A stretch of 32,119 nucleotides of DNA from Alistipes sp. (GTDB taxonomy: Bacteria > Bacteroidota > Bacteroidia > Bacteroidales > Rikenellaceae). The stretch's first letter is position 1, and each line of letters opens with the position of its first letter. The stretch is taken from the NCBI GenBank assembly GCA_017647025.1, contig JAGCLL010000015.1, positions 1 to 32,119 of the forward strand, read 5' to 3'. Below, piece by piece: positions 13,756 to 22,175 of this stretch. Under the pieces are notes generated by a model. The model saw only the letters and a program-made list of their open reading frames with translations. It was not told the origin of the DNA and ran no database searches. The translations under genes and the position numbers were made by a program.

Positions 13756-15228
13756 ATGAACAAAGTGAAATTCCTTTTTGTAGCATTGGTTGCAACAATG
13801 CTGCTCTCTTGCAATAAAGACGAAAGCGCATCGCTCACATTGGAGCGAACATCACTCTACTTCTCATCGTGGGAAGATAGTAGTGCGCAGACCATATCCT
13901 ATGTTGCCTCCAACGCCAAGTCGGTAGGCGTAGGCTCTATAAGTGAGGGTTGGACAGCCGTAGTGAATGAGGCATCTCGCACCATAACCGTATGGCCAGT
14001 AGTGGTAACCAACAAGGATGGCGTAATAAACGAAGATCTTCTGAAAGAGGGCTCGATGGTTGTAAATGCACTCAACAAAGAGGGTACAGCCAAGAGTTAC
14101 TATGTAAATCTATATATTGCCGAGAGCGAGGATATTGACACAGCAGGCAAAGCCAACTGCTATGTTATCTGCAAGCCCTCTTTGAACTATACATTCGATG
14201 CCTCGGTACGCCCCGACGGAGAGCCTTTGGCAACAGTCAATGTAGAACTTCTATGGCAAAGCAATCCCGATGTAGTAAAGCATGTAGAGTTTGTAGATGG
14301 CAAGGCGATGTTCTATATTGCACCATCGTACGATGATGCCGAGCGTGTAGAGAATACCAACGCTGTAATTGCAGCCTACAACCATTCGGGTGAGGTTATT
14401 TGGAGTTGGCACTTGTGGATTACAAACGAGAATCCACTCACCGCCACCGATAGATACTCTAATGGCAAGACCTTTATGCGCAATAACCTCGGTGCATTTA
14501 CCAATAGCAACGGAGAGAGCAACGAGCAGAAGATTCTCGACTCGCACGGTTTATACTATCAGTGGGGACGCAAAGATCCTTTCTCTCGTCCATACTTCCA
14601 CGATGCAGCAGGTGCCGAGATTGAGGATAAGTACAACGAATCGGGCACCTATATTGCCGAAGAGATGGTCGAGATATACACAAATGTCGGCACTCTCGAC
14701 TACATCACAAAATACCCAATGCGATTTATCACAAATGCCTCTTGCATTGAGGAGGGTGGCGACCGTATTGGCGATTGGCTCATAACAGCCAACCCGACAT
14801 TGTGGAACAACGACGGAGCAAAGAGCCTTTACGATCCGTGCCCATACGGTTGGCGAGTACCTACTGCCGAGGAGTTTGCTGTATTGACACTCTCCGATAG
14901 CGAGGATGCAATGGACCACTCAACTGCTCGCAAGCGATTTGGCTGGCACCTCTCGGATGGTAGCAATAACTATTTCTATCCGGCTTGTGGTCGTCGTCGC
15001 TACACCGATGGCAAAATCGAGAATATGAGTTACAAGGAGGGCGTATACCCAGCCCAGCCAGAGCCTTGGGAGGGTTACTATTGGACCTCGACAACCACAA
15101 ACGACGGCAAGGCGGTATCTCTATACTTCGACCTCACTACACCATCTCGTGCAGTGAACAACAAGTTCGACATTGCTCACCCGACTTGCAAAGCGAATGG
15201 TTTGCAAGTGCGTTGCATAAAGGAGTAG
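13756..15228 (+). CDS. FISUMP-domain surface lipoprotein
   Basis: A 490 aa protein with a lipoprotein signal peptide, MNKVKFLFVALVATMLLSC, and lipobox cysteine at residue 19. The N-terminal third looks like beta-sandwich (BACON-like) repeats. The C-terminal 230 residues carry the Fibrobacter succinogenes major paralogous (FISUMP) domain, seen in YYQWGRKDPFSRP, YDPCPYGWRVPTAEEFAVL, YWTSTT and the final GLQVRCIKE. Such lipoproteins sit on the surface of Bacteroidales and often form large paralog families; their ligand is unknown, and adhesion or carbohydrate binding is only a suggestion. I chose the ATG at 13756 because the upstream start at 13678 would precede the promoter and hide the signal peptide. 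Confidence 0.85.
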   Translation: MNKVKFLFVALVATMLLSCNKDESASLTLERTSLYFSSWEDSSAQTISYVASNAKSVGVGSISEGWTAVVNEASRTITVWPVVVTNKDGVINEDLLKEGSMVVNALNKEGTAKSYYVNLYIAESEDIDTAGKANCYVICKPSLNYTFDASVRPDGEPLATVNVELLWQSNPDVVKHVEFVDGKAMFYIAPSYDDAERVENTNAVIAAYNHSGEVIWSWHLWITNENPLTATDRYSNGKTFMRNNLGAFTNSNGESNEQKILDSHGLYYQWGRKDPFSRPYFHDAAGAEIEDKYNESGTYIAEEMVEIYTNVGTLDYITKYPMRFITNASCIEEGGDRIGDWLITANPTLWNNDGAKSLYDPCPYGWRVPTAEEFAVLTLSDSEDAMDHSTARKRFGWHLSDGSNNYFYPACGRRRYTDGKIENMSYKEGVYPAQPEPWEGYYWTSTTTNDGKAVSLYFDLTTPSRAVNNKFDIAHPTCKANGLQVRCIKE

Positions 15229-15303
15229 CAGATTTTAGAAGTGTGATTTTCAAGAAATAATTAACCTTTGGTTAGACATATAAAACCATAAAAAGATAAA
15301 CGA

Positions 15304-15888
15304 ATGAGAAAGATTTTTATCGCAGCGTTGGCATTTTTGGCATTTGCAGGCTGCAAAGAGGGCAAGAAGGGTGCTGAATCAGCAGAGAAGAGCGCAACAG
15401 AGGTTGTTGCCGAGGGCGATTTGGCTTATGTAAATGTAGATTATGTATTGGCAGAGAGCGACATCTTCAAGACAGAGGGTGTTGCACTCCGCGACAAGAC
15501 CGAGAAGACTCAGCAGAAGTGGGCAAAGAAGGAGCAAAACCTCCAAAACGACATCCAGCAACTTGCCGAGAAGTATCAGAAGGGATTGATTACTACTCGC
15601 TCTGCACAAGAGAAGGAGCAGGAGTTGCAGAAACTTGCAGCATCATACCAGACTGCCGCTCAGAAGGAGGGCCGTGAGTTGGAGGAGGAAGCAGCCGTAT
15701 TCCAGAACCGTATGAACGACCTCTTGATGCGTGCCGTTCAGGAGGTTAACGCCAACAAGCAGTACAAGATGATTGTGGCTGCATCAGCACTTCTCGATGC
15801 AGATGAGTCGCTCGACCTCACCGAGAAAATCCTCGCTAAGGTAAACGAGTTGTACGCAGCAGAGAAGAGCGAGAGCAAGAAGAAGTAA
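15304..15888 (+). CDS. OmpH/Skp-like lipoprotein
   Basis: A 194 aa protein whose signal peptide ends FLAFAGC, with lipobox Cys at residue 17. The mature region opens with DLAYVNVDYVLAESD, the strand typical of OmpH/Skp chaperones, followed by a long charged helical hairpin (about residues 55-150) rich in Lys, Glu and Gln. Skp-type proteins hold unfolded outer membrane proteins in the periplasm; here the protein should be lipid-anchored instead of soluble. A poor promoter-like AACCTTTG (15263-15270) precedes it. The diadenylate cyclase gene starts 27 bases downstream. Confidence 0.85.
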   Translation: MRKIFIAALAFLAFAGCKEGKKGAESAEKSATEVVAEGDLAYVNVDYVLAESDIFKTEGVALRDKTEKTQQKWAKKEQNLQNDIQQLAEKYQKGLITTRSAQEKEQELQKLAASYQTAAQKEGRELEEEAAVFQNRMNDLLMRAVQEVNANKQYKMIVAASALLDADESLDLTEKILAKVNELYAAEKSESKKK

Positions 15889-15915
15889 AAAACAACTATA
15901 AAAGGGTAGGCGGCT

Positions 15916-16707
15916 ATGGGTTTCATACCTTTTACATTTATAGATCTCCTCGATATTCTACTTGTTGCAGGATTACTCTTTATTGTCTACAAGGCGATGA
16001 AGGGTACGAATGCGCCATACATAATGGTAGGTATCGTAATGGTCTATCTCGCTTGGGTTGTAGTCAAGGCTCTCAATATGGAGTTGCTATCAACCATTCT
16101 CGGACAGATCATCAGCGTGGGAGTTATCGCCCTGCTGGTGATTTTCCAACCAGAATTACGCCGTTTTCTCTTTACACTCGGTATGCGACAGAAGGAGTTG
16201 GACTTCCTGACTCGTTTCTTTTCGCCTAACCGCAAGCAGAGTAGCACCAACACCTCGCCAATCGTATCGGCCTGCCTCGATATGAGCGAGAATAAGATTG
16301 GTGCGCTTATCGTATTTCGCCGTAAGGATGACTTGCAGTTTGTAATTGAGGGTGGTATTGCGCTCGATGCAAATATCACAATGTCGCTTATCAAAAATAT
16401 CTTCTTCAAGAATGCGCCACTGCACGATGGAGCAGTCGTTATCGACAATAACCGCATAGTGGCAGCCAAGTGCATATTGCCAGTTACACAGAGCAATGTA
16501 CCAAAGAGTTACGGTACCCGTCATCGTGCAGCCATAGGTTTGAGCGAGATGACCGATGCTGTGGTCTTGGTTGTATCGGAGGAGACCGGAGCGATTTCGA
16601 TTGTCAAGGGTGGCAAAGTTAAGTCCAAGGTTGACCCTCAAAAATTAAACACCCTTCTCAAACAGGCTCTCGAAGAGCAAGAGGAGAAGGCTCAGAGCGA
16701 AAATTAG
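15916..16707 (+). CDS. cdaA: Diadenylate cyclase CdaA
   Basis: A 263 aa membrane enzyme that condenses two ATP into cyclic di-AMP. Three N-terminal transmembrane helices (about 11-28, 34-53, 60-77) precede the DisA_N/DAC domain, which has both catalytic motifs intact: DGA (171-173, in LHDGAVVID) and RHR (202-204, in GTRHRAAIG). The size matches CdaA (DacA), not DisA. c-di-AMP commonly controls potassium uptake and osmotic balance, which is interesting because a trkH gene lies in this window, though 13 kb away. The ATG at 15916 follows the OmpH-like gene by 27 bases and the DUF1846 gene follows by 6, so all three are probably one operon. No YbbR/CdaR gene is adjacent. Confidence 0.94.
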   Translation: MGFIPFTFIDLLDILLVAGLLFIVYKAMKGTNAPYIMVGIVMVYLAWVVVKALNMELLSTILGQIISVGVIALLVIFQPELRRFLFTLGMRQKELDFLTRFFSPNRKQSSTNTSPIVSACLDMSENKIGALIVFRRKDDLQFVIEGGIALDANITMSLIKNIFFKNAPLHDGAVVIDNNRIVAAKCILPVTQSNVPKSYGTRHRAAIGLSEMTDAVVLVVSEETGAISIVKGGKVKSKVDPQKLNTLLKQALEEQEEKAQSEN

Positions 16708-16713
16708 AGTATT

Positions 16714-18177
16714 ATGAGAATAGGATTTGATAACGATAAGTATCTAAAAATACAGTCTGAACACATCAAGAAGCGCATCGAGCAGTTCGGAGATAAACTC
16801 TACTTGGAGTTTGGTGGCAAGTTGTTTGACGACCACCACGCAAGTCGTGTTCTACCAGGTTTCCAACCCGACAGCAAGTTGCAGATGCTCTTGCAGTTGA
16901 AGGAGGAGGCCGAGATGATTCTCGTAATCAGCGCATTGGATATCGAGAAGAACAAGATGCGTAGCGACCTCGGTATTACCTACAACGAAGATGTGTTGCG
17001 TCTGCGTGGCATATTCGAAGGTTTGGGACTCTGCGTGAGTGGAGTAGTCATAACCCACTACAATGGTCAATCAAGTGCCGACGCCTATCGCAAACGACTT
17101 GAACGCCAAGGCATTAAGGTCTACTACCACTACACCATCGAGGGCTACCCTCACAATGTAGCGCTTATCGACTCGGAGGAGGGTTTCGGAAAGAACGACT
17201 ATGTCGAGACCTCTCGTCCACTTGTCTTTGTTACTGCACCAGGTCCTGGTAGTGGCAAGATGGCTGTATGTTTGAGCCAACTCTACCACGAAAACAAGCG
17301 CAATATAAAGGCGGGATATGCCAAGTTCGAGACCTTCCCTGTTTGGAACTTGCCACTCAAACACCCCGTAAATGTGGCATACGAGGCGGCTACTGCCGAT
17401 TTGAACGATGTCAATATGATTGATCCATTCCACCTCGAAGCCTATGGAATTGTTGCGTCAAACTATAATCGTGATATTGAGATTTTCCCCGTTCTGAACA
17501 CCATCTTCGAAAGCATCTATGGAGAGAGCCCATACAAATCGCCTACTGATATGGGAGTCAATATGTTAGGCTTCTGCATCAGCGACGAGGAGGTGTGTGC
17601 GAATGCTGCGATGAACGAGGTTATTCGTCGCTACTACTACGCACTCTGCAATCTCGCACAAAAGGGCGACAACGAACACGAGGTGAACAAACTTTCGCTC
17701 ATTATGAAGCAGGCGAAGTTAACTACCGACTATCGCAAGACTACGGTGGCAGCCAACGAGCGAAAGAATAAGGATGGAGTGCCTTGCTCGGCTATCGAGT
17801 TGCAAGATGGCACAATTATTACAGCAAGCACCAGCGACCTATTAGGCCCAAGCGCTGCGCTTTTGCTCAATGCAGCAAAGCATTTGGCAGGTATTCCGCA
17901 CGATATAAAGTTGATACCGAAGCAGATGATTAAACCTATACAGAAAACAAAGGTAGGATTGTTACACGGAGGAAATCCTCGACTTCACACCGACGAGGTG
18001 TTGGTTGCGCTTTCGATGTTGAGCATCAACGATGAGAACTGTCGTAAGGCTCTCGACCAACTTCCAAAACTGAATGGTTGCCAAGTTCACTCAACAGTAA
18101 TGTTGAGCGAGGTAGACCGAAAGATATTCAATAAGTTAGGTATAGGCTTAACCTGTGATCCAGTAGAGAAAGAGTAA
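16714..18177 (+). CDS. DUF1846 family protein
   Basis: A 487 aa cytoplasmic protein of the DUF1846 family. It opens with IGFDNDKYLKIQSEHIKKRI and LYLEFGGKLFDDHHASRVLPGF, which are hallmark stretches. A P-loop-like APGPGSGK lies near residues 175-182, and the middle contains PVWNLPLKHPVNVAYEAATADL. The length is normal for the family (about 490-500 aa). Its biochemical function is not established. Being 6 bases after cdaA and before a strong terminator, it is the last gene of the OmpH-CdaA-DUF1846 unit; a functional tie to c-di-AMP is not shown by the sequence. Confidence 0.9.
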   Translation: MRIGFDNDKYLKIQSEHIKKRIEQFGDKLYLEFGGKLFDDHHASRVLPGFQPDSKLQMLLQLKEEAEMILVISALDIEKNKMRSDLGITYNEDVLRLRGIFEGLGLCVSGVVITHYNGQSSADAYRKRLERQGIKVYYHYTIEGYPHNVALIDSEEGFGKNDYVETSRPLVFVTAPGPGSGKMAVCLSQLYHENKRNIKAGYAKFETFPVWNLPLKHPVNVAYEAATADLNDVNMIDPFHLEAYGIVASNYNRDIEIFPVLNTIFESIYGESPYKSPTDMGVNMLGFCISDEEVCANAAMNEVIRRYYYALCNLAQKGDNEHEVNKLSLIMKQAKLTTDYRKTTVAANERKNKDGVPCSAIELQDGTIITASTSDLLGPSAALLLNAAKHLAGIPHDIKLIPKQMIKPIQKTKVGLLHGGNPRLHTDEVLVALSMLSINDENCRKALDQLPKLNGCQVHSTVMLSEVDRKIFNKLGIGLTCDPVEKE

Positions 18178-18209
18178 AAAAAAATAGCGGTTACAACCGC
18201 TATTTTTTT
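18177..18209. terminator. Bidirectional terminator
   Basis: Stem AAAAATAGCGGT / ACCGCTATTTTT around TACA, flanked by A and T tracts. It serves both DUF1846 (plus) and DUF418 (minus), whose stops lie directly beside it. Confidence 0.9.
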
Positions 18210-18213
18210 GTCC

Positions 18214-19395
18214 TTAATTGTGTTTGAGCCAAGTTAACTTTCGCCACAGAGCCTCGAATGGTCCGTGAGAGTGGCGAGAGAGCCACCAGCGACAGAATAT
18301 ATATTGCAACACTATACAGACTACGCCCAAAAGAAGGCTCACCGTATGGCCGCAATAACGATATAGACCAAGTCCCCAGTTATAGAACACAAATCCACCT
18401 ATTATCGACTGCGAGAGGTAGTTTGTGAGGCTCATCTTGCCGTATGGCGCAATCTTGATAAGGAAGTTGCGTGCCGAGGTGCGATAGAATAGCAGCACCA
18501 CACCCGCCACAATCATAAACATCATAGAGAGGTTACGCCACATCTTGAACATTACATCCAAACTTTTCTTGATACACGCAACATCAACCATCTCCGGTAC
18601 GAAGGTGTAAAGCGGTAAAATAAGTGCAAAAGCGCACGATGAAACAATAAGAATGTGCTTCCATATCTGCACATTATTCTCCTCATCGTAGAATAATCGC
18701 CTACGCCCGATATAGATACCCAATAGGAACAAGAAGATGGTCTGCGTCATACGACCGTGCTCGATAGCCCAGGCGAAGTTTACGGGAAATCCGTAGCGTA
18801 TACCCGCAACAGCCACATCCAACCACGAGCCCTCCGATTGTGCAGGCAAAATCGCCTTAAAAAGTGCCTTTGAGCCAAGATTGAGCGACTCTGTCGCAGG
18901 TTCTATAAGACCTTTTACTATATAGAACAACTCTATTGGTTGCAGTGCAAAGAGTATGATTGCGGCAAGCAACACCTTGTTATTCGCTCGAACAAATGGC
19001 ACCACAAGCACTCCACACACAGCATAGACAGTGAGAATGTCGCCATTGTAAAAGAGCAAATCGAACAAGCCGAATATCATCAACAACGCCATACGCCACA
19101 AGAAACGAGGTCTAAAATCGACACCTCGTTGTGCCTGATTGTCGTGCTGAATAAAGAGACTCAAACCAAAGAGTAGCGAGAATATGGCATACATCTTACC
19201 CGCAAGGAGAAAGAATATCGTATCCCAGACTCCATTGTTTAGCGCCTCCATAAAGTTGCTCGAAGGCTCTGGGAACATAAAGAAATTGAGATGCTCGATA
19301 AAGTGTATCAATATGATACCGCCGATAGCAATACCTCGCAAAACATCGGCAACATCTATTCGTGTGTTGGGTTTAAGCGATGGAGTATAAGTCAT
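18214..19395 (-). CDS. DUF418 / YeiB-like membrane protein
   Basis: A 393 aa polytopic inner-membrane protein with about ten hydrophobic segments. It begins with the family signature RIDVADVLRGIAIGGIILIHF (interrupted by a short periplasmic part) and has a C-terminal DUF418 domain with APYGKMSLTNYLSQSIIGGFVFYNWGLG. YeiB/DUF418 proteins are distantly like acyltransferase-3 membrane proteins; their reaction is unknown. The ATG at 19395 directly precedes the conserved start. It is preceded by a hairpin (19415-19449), so it probably has its own promoter, which I could not locate. Confidence 0.88.
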   Translation of the reverse strand: MTYTPSLKPNTRIDVADVLRGIAIGGIILIHFIEHLNFFMFPEPSSNFMEALNNGVWDTIFFLLAGKMYAIFSLLFGLSLFIQHDNQAQRGVDFRPRFLWRMALLMIFGLFDLLFYNGDILTVYAVCGVLVVPFVRANNKVLLAAIILFALQPIELFYIVKGLIEPATESLNLGSKALFKAILPAQSEGSWLDVAVAGIRYGFPVNFAWAIEHGRMTQTIFLFLLGIYIGRRRLFYDEENNVQIWKHILIVSSCAFALILPLYTFVPEMVDVACIKKSLDVMFKMWRNLSMMFMIVAGVVLLFYRTSARNFLIKIAPYGKMSLTNYLSQSIIGGFVFYNWGLGLYRYCGHTVSLLLGVVCIVLQYIFCRWWLSRHSHGPFEALWRKLTWLKHN

Positions 19396-19414
19396 ATAAT
19401 TAGATGTTAGTCAA

Positions 19415-19449
19415 AAGGCAGATGACTCTCATAAAGAAACATCTGCCTT
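19415..19449. terminator. Hairpin downstream of the DUF2795 gene
   Basis: Stem AAGGCAGATG (19415-19424) / CATCTGCCTT (19440-19449). On the minus strand it is followed by TT after the stem, a weak T tract; on plus a run of six T follows 8 bases later. It is best read as a terminator between the DUF2795 and DUF418 genes. Confidence 0.6.
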
Positions 19450-19474
19450 CTTCCGTTTTTTATAAAACCCTCTG

Positions 19475-19696
19475 TTAATACTCCTCCTCGTTAAACAGAA
19501 AATCCTCCTTCGAAGGGTAGTCAGGCCAAATCTCCTCGATGCTCTCGTAAGCCTCGCCATCATCCTCAATCTCTTGAAGGTTCTCAATAACTTCGAGTGG
19601 TGCGCCAGAACGAGATGCGTAGTCAATCAACTCCTCTTTGGTTGCTGGCCATGGTGCATCTTCCAACTTCGATGCAAGTTCAAGTGTCCAATACAT
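19475..19696 (-). CDS. DUF2795 family small protein
   Basis: A 73 aa acidic protein: MYWTLELASKLEDAPWPATKEELIDYASRSG at its start (shown here in part as a family signature), then VIENLQEIED and EEIWPDYPSKEDF. It matches the DUF2795 family of small Bacteroidetes proteins over its whole length. Function unknown; no signal peptide or membrane segment. It has its own promoter about 46 bases upstream and a hairpin after the stop, so it is a single-gene unit. Confidence 0.85.
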   Translation of the reverse strand: MYWTLELASKLEDAPWPATKEELIDYASRSGAPLEVIENLQEIEDDGEAYESIEEIWPDYPSKEDFLFNEEEY

Positions 19697-19741
19697 AGTT
19701 CTATTATTTTAATTGTTAGTACTTTTCTGTCAAAAGCGAGT

Positions 19742-19750
19742 GCAAAAGTA
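19742..19750 (-). promoter_or_regulatory. Promoter -7 element of the DUF2795 gene
   Basis: TACTTTTGC on the minus strand is an exact TAnnTTTGC match. The start site should fall near 19735, giving a leader of about 39 bases. The -33 region has only CTTG (19772-19769). Confidence 0.7.
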
Positions 19751-19789
19751 TAAAAAAAATCTAATATACAAGTAGTTCGCTAAAAAAAT

Positions 19790-20341
19790 TTAAGGACGCC
19801 ACAAAACCTCCTCTGCCTCAAACTTTTCGGTAATCGTACGACACAGTGCGTAGAGGTAGTCCGAGAGGCGATTTAACAACACCAACAAGTGCGAACATAT
19901 CTCATAACTCTCGGCGACCTCGATTGCTCTGCGCTCGGCTCTACGACACACTGTGCGACAGATGTGGCAGAGCGATGAGAGTTCGCATCCGCCAGGTATG
20001 GTAAAGTACTCCACAGGCTTCAACTCCGCCTGCAATGCGTCAATGCGCCCCTCCAACCAAGCAATATCCTCCTCCGTAAGTTGTGGCATCTTGTGCTCAC
20101 ACTTGCAACCCATAGCCAACAACGAGCAGGTGGTCATCAGCAACGAGCAAATTTTGCGACAATCCTCAACATAGGGCGACAAGCACTCCTCGTGCGCCAT
20201 CTTGTCCGCCAAGTAGGCGATATTTGCCTGCAACTCATCGGCTGTGCCATAGGCCTCAACCCTGACATCGGTTTTGCGTACACGCTCACCGCCAATCAGT
20301 GAGGTATTACCCTTATCTCCACCCTTTGTATACAATTTCAT
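19790..20341 (-). CDS. PduO-type cob(I)yrinic acid a,c-diamide adenosyltransferase
   Basis: A 183 aa cytoplasmic enzyme that transfers the adenosyl group of ATP to cob(I)alamin or its precursor to make adenosylcobalamin. The ATP-binding N-terminal motif is GGDKGNTSLIGGERVRK (residues 7-23), followed by EAYGTADEL (29-37), and the C-terminal half carries the CRRAERRAIE motif. The length is standard. No other cobalamin gene is adjacent. It is the last gene of the minus-strand run and starts 14 bases after the methyltransferase-like gene. Confidence 0.93.
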   Translation of the reverse strand: MKLYTKGGDKGNTSLIGGERVRKTDVRVEAYGTADELQANIAYLADKMAHEECLSPYVEDCRKICSLLMTTCSLLAMGCKCEHKMPQLTEEDIAWLEGRIDALQAELKPVEYFTIPGGCELSSLCHICRTVCRRAERRAIEVAESYEICSHLLVLLNRLSDYLYALCRTITEKFEAEEVLWRP

Positions 20342-20355
20342 AGACGACAGTATTA

Positions 20356-20859
20356 TTATAGACGATAGTGTTGTTTCGGTAAATGGTTATTAAAAAATAG
20401 TATATAGGCTCGATTATCAACCGAAGTTGAGCGATGGTCATCCAGCAACGCCACCACCTCTCTATGACGCTCTCGATTAGCATACGGCTGACACACAACA
20501 AGAGTCAATCTCTCCCGCTTTGCCACCTCCAATGCCTCACGCAGTCCCTCGGTAGGGTAGTCAGGCAGAAGTATAGATACCTCACCACCTACCTTATTTA
20601 TCGAATAGCCCTTTGCCTCAATATGAAAAATCAGATTATGCAGTTGTCGGGCACTCTTGACTGACAAGCCATTCGCTCGCAACACATCGTAGAGTTCCGA
20701 GCCCGTACCATCGAACAAATCCTTGCGCATAAAGACCTTGCGCACAAGCGAATAGACAAACGGTGAGTGTACACCGTGTCCTTTACGATGCTTGATGCGA
20801 GAGAGTCTGTTACCAAGCAATTGCAGACGGAGAGCCAGATTACGACCACTGATTTTCAT
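20356..20859 (-). CDS. Shortened SAM-methyltransferase-like protein
   Basis: A 167 aa protein. The N-terminus has KHRKGHGVHSPFVYSLVRKVF (seen at residues 24-43), the hallmark of a Bacteroidetes class I methyltransferase family, and the C-terminus (STSVDNRAYILFFNNHLPKQHYRL region) also fits that family's end. Members I know of are about 240-260 aa with a glycine-rich SAM motif I in between. That motif is missing here: after ARQLHNLIFHIEAKG the sequence moves to a shortened alpha/beta stretch. It may have lost methyl transfer. I chose the ATG at 20859, since the upstream start at 20967 lies inside the previous gene. It is 10 bases from the FAD oxidoreductase and 14 from the PduO gene. Confidence 0.65.
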   Translation of the reverse strand: MKISGRNLALRLQLLGNRLSRIKHRKGHGVHSPFVYSLVRKVFMRKDLFDGTGSELYDVLRANGLSVKSARQLHNLIFHIEAKGYSINKVGGEVSILLPDYPTEGLREALEVAKRERLTLVVCQPYANRERHREVVALLDDHRSTSVDNRAYILFFNNHLPKQHYRL

Positions 20860-20869
20860 ACTACTTATA

Positions 20870-22153
20870 CTATTTTTTGAGCAAGCCTGCCAAGTGTCCA
20901 GTCGAGAATGCAATCTGCAAGTTATAACCACCCGTATTTGCATCCACATCGAGCACCTCGCCCGCAAAGTACATACCCTTAACCTTCAACGACTCCATAG
21001 TATACTCGTTCACCTCCGAGCAACTTACGCCACCGGCGGTAACTACGGCATACTCAAACGGAGCATAGTCCGAAATTGGGAAAGACCAACCCTTCAACAC
21101 CTTAATCAATCGCTCGAACTCCTTGTCCGACACCTTCGAGATGTAGAGGCGAGAGTGAACATCCAACTCCTTACAGATAGGCACAACCAATGGTTTTGGC
21201 ACCAAACGACGCACCAACTCGGCAAAGAAATCCTCTGGTTGCATCTCGGCAACCTCACGCTTAATACGCTCACGGAGAATATCCTCGGTCAAGGCAGGTT
21301 TAAGGTCGAGTTCTATTTTGACACTCTTCTCGTCGAGCAGAGCATCTACCGCATCACGGCTCAAACGGAGAATTACAGCACCCTCCAAGCCACGATCCGA
21401 GAATGACATCTCTCCAAACTCCTCTCGTACCATCTCGCCCGCTACATATAGGCGTGCATTGATATTTTTTAGCCACACATCCTTGATATACTCAATCTGC
21501 GGATGGTTGGACTTCAATGGCGTAAGTGAAGGTCGCACATCCTCAACTTTATGTCCCGAACGGTCTGCAAAAGTGTAACCATCTCCCGTAGAGCCTGTAC
21601 CTGGGTACGACACGCCACCAGTAGCGATAATCACATTCTCAACCTCGATTTTACGCTGATAACCTCGCTTGTTCATATACTTCAAGCCATAGACCTTGCC
21701 ATCGGCAATCAAAATCTCGGTTACACGGCTATGGCACTGAATATCAACCTCGTAATCACGGCAATAAAACTCCAAAGCATTTGCAATATCTGCCGCCTTA
21801 CCACTTGCTGGGAATACACGCTCGCCACGCTCGGTAACGAGTTTCACGCCCATACGCTCAAAGAAGCGCATTGTCGAGCGATTGGTAAACTCCGACATCG
21901 CAACATTCAACCACTCGGCATTTGTGCGCACATTCTCGCCAAACTCCTCAACAGGGCGTGCATTGGTCAAGTTACAACGACCTTTACCTGTAATACGCAC
22001 CTTTCGAGCAGGCTTCTCCATCTTTTCGAGCAGAAGCACCTTCTTGCCGGTACGAGCGGCTGTGCCTGCTGCCATCAATCCTGCTGCACCGCCTCCAATA
22101 ACCACAACATCGTAGTGTGGGTGCAACATCTCCAATTCCAAAGACTCCTCCAT
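20870..22153 (-). CDS. HI0933/BaiN-like FAD-dependent oxidoreductase
   Basis: A 427 aa flavoprotein with an N-terminal dinucleotide-binding motif VVVIGGGAAGLMAAG (16-30) and the family signature KVRITGKGRCNLTN (about 51-64). Later parts include IIATGGVSYPGTGSTGDGY and a C-terminal GGVSCSEVNEYTMESLKVKGMYFAGE ending in GGYNLQIAFSTGHLAG, which closes the FAD site. The family is annotated variously as aminoacetone oxidase-like or BaiN; the substrate is unknown. A start at residue 9 (22129, MLHPHYDVVVIGGG) is also possible. It lies 22 bases after the GH2 gene. Confidence 0.88.
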   Translation of the reverse strand: MEESLELEMLHPHYDVVVIGGGAAGLMAAGTAARTGKKVLLLEKMEKPARKVRITGKGRCNLTNARPVEEFGENVRTNAEWLNVAMSEFTNRSTMRFFERMGVKLVTERGERVFPASGKAADIANALEFYCRDYEVDIQCHSRVTEILIADGKVYGLKYMNKRGYQRKIEVENVIIATGGVSYPGTGSTGDGYTFADRSGHKVEDVRPSLTPLKSNHPQIEYIKDVWLKNINARLYVAGEMVREEFGEMSFSDRGLEGAVILRLSRDAVDALLDEKSVKIELDLKPALTEDILRERIKREVAEMQPEDFFAELVRRLVPKPLVVPICKELDVHSRLYISKVSDKEFERLIKVLKGWSFPISDYAPFEYAVVTAGGVSCSEVNEYTMESLKVKGMYFAGEVLDVDANTGGYNLQIAFSTGHLAGLLKK

Positions 22154-22175
22154 TATATATAAATTATTGTTTCTT

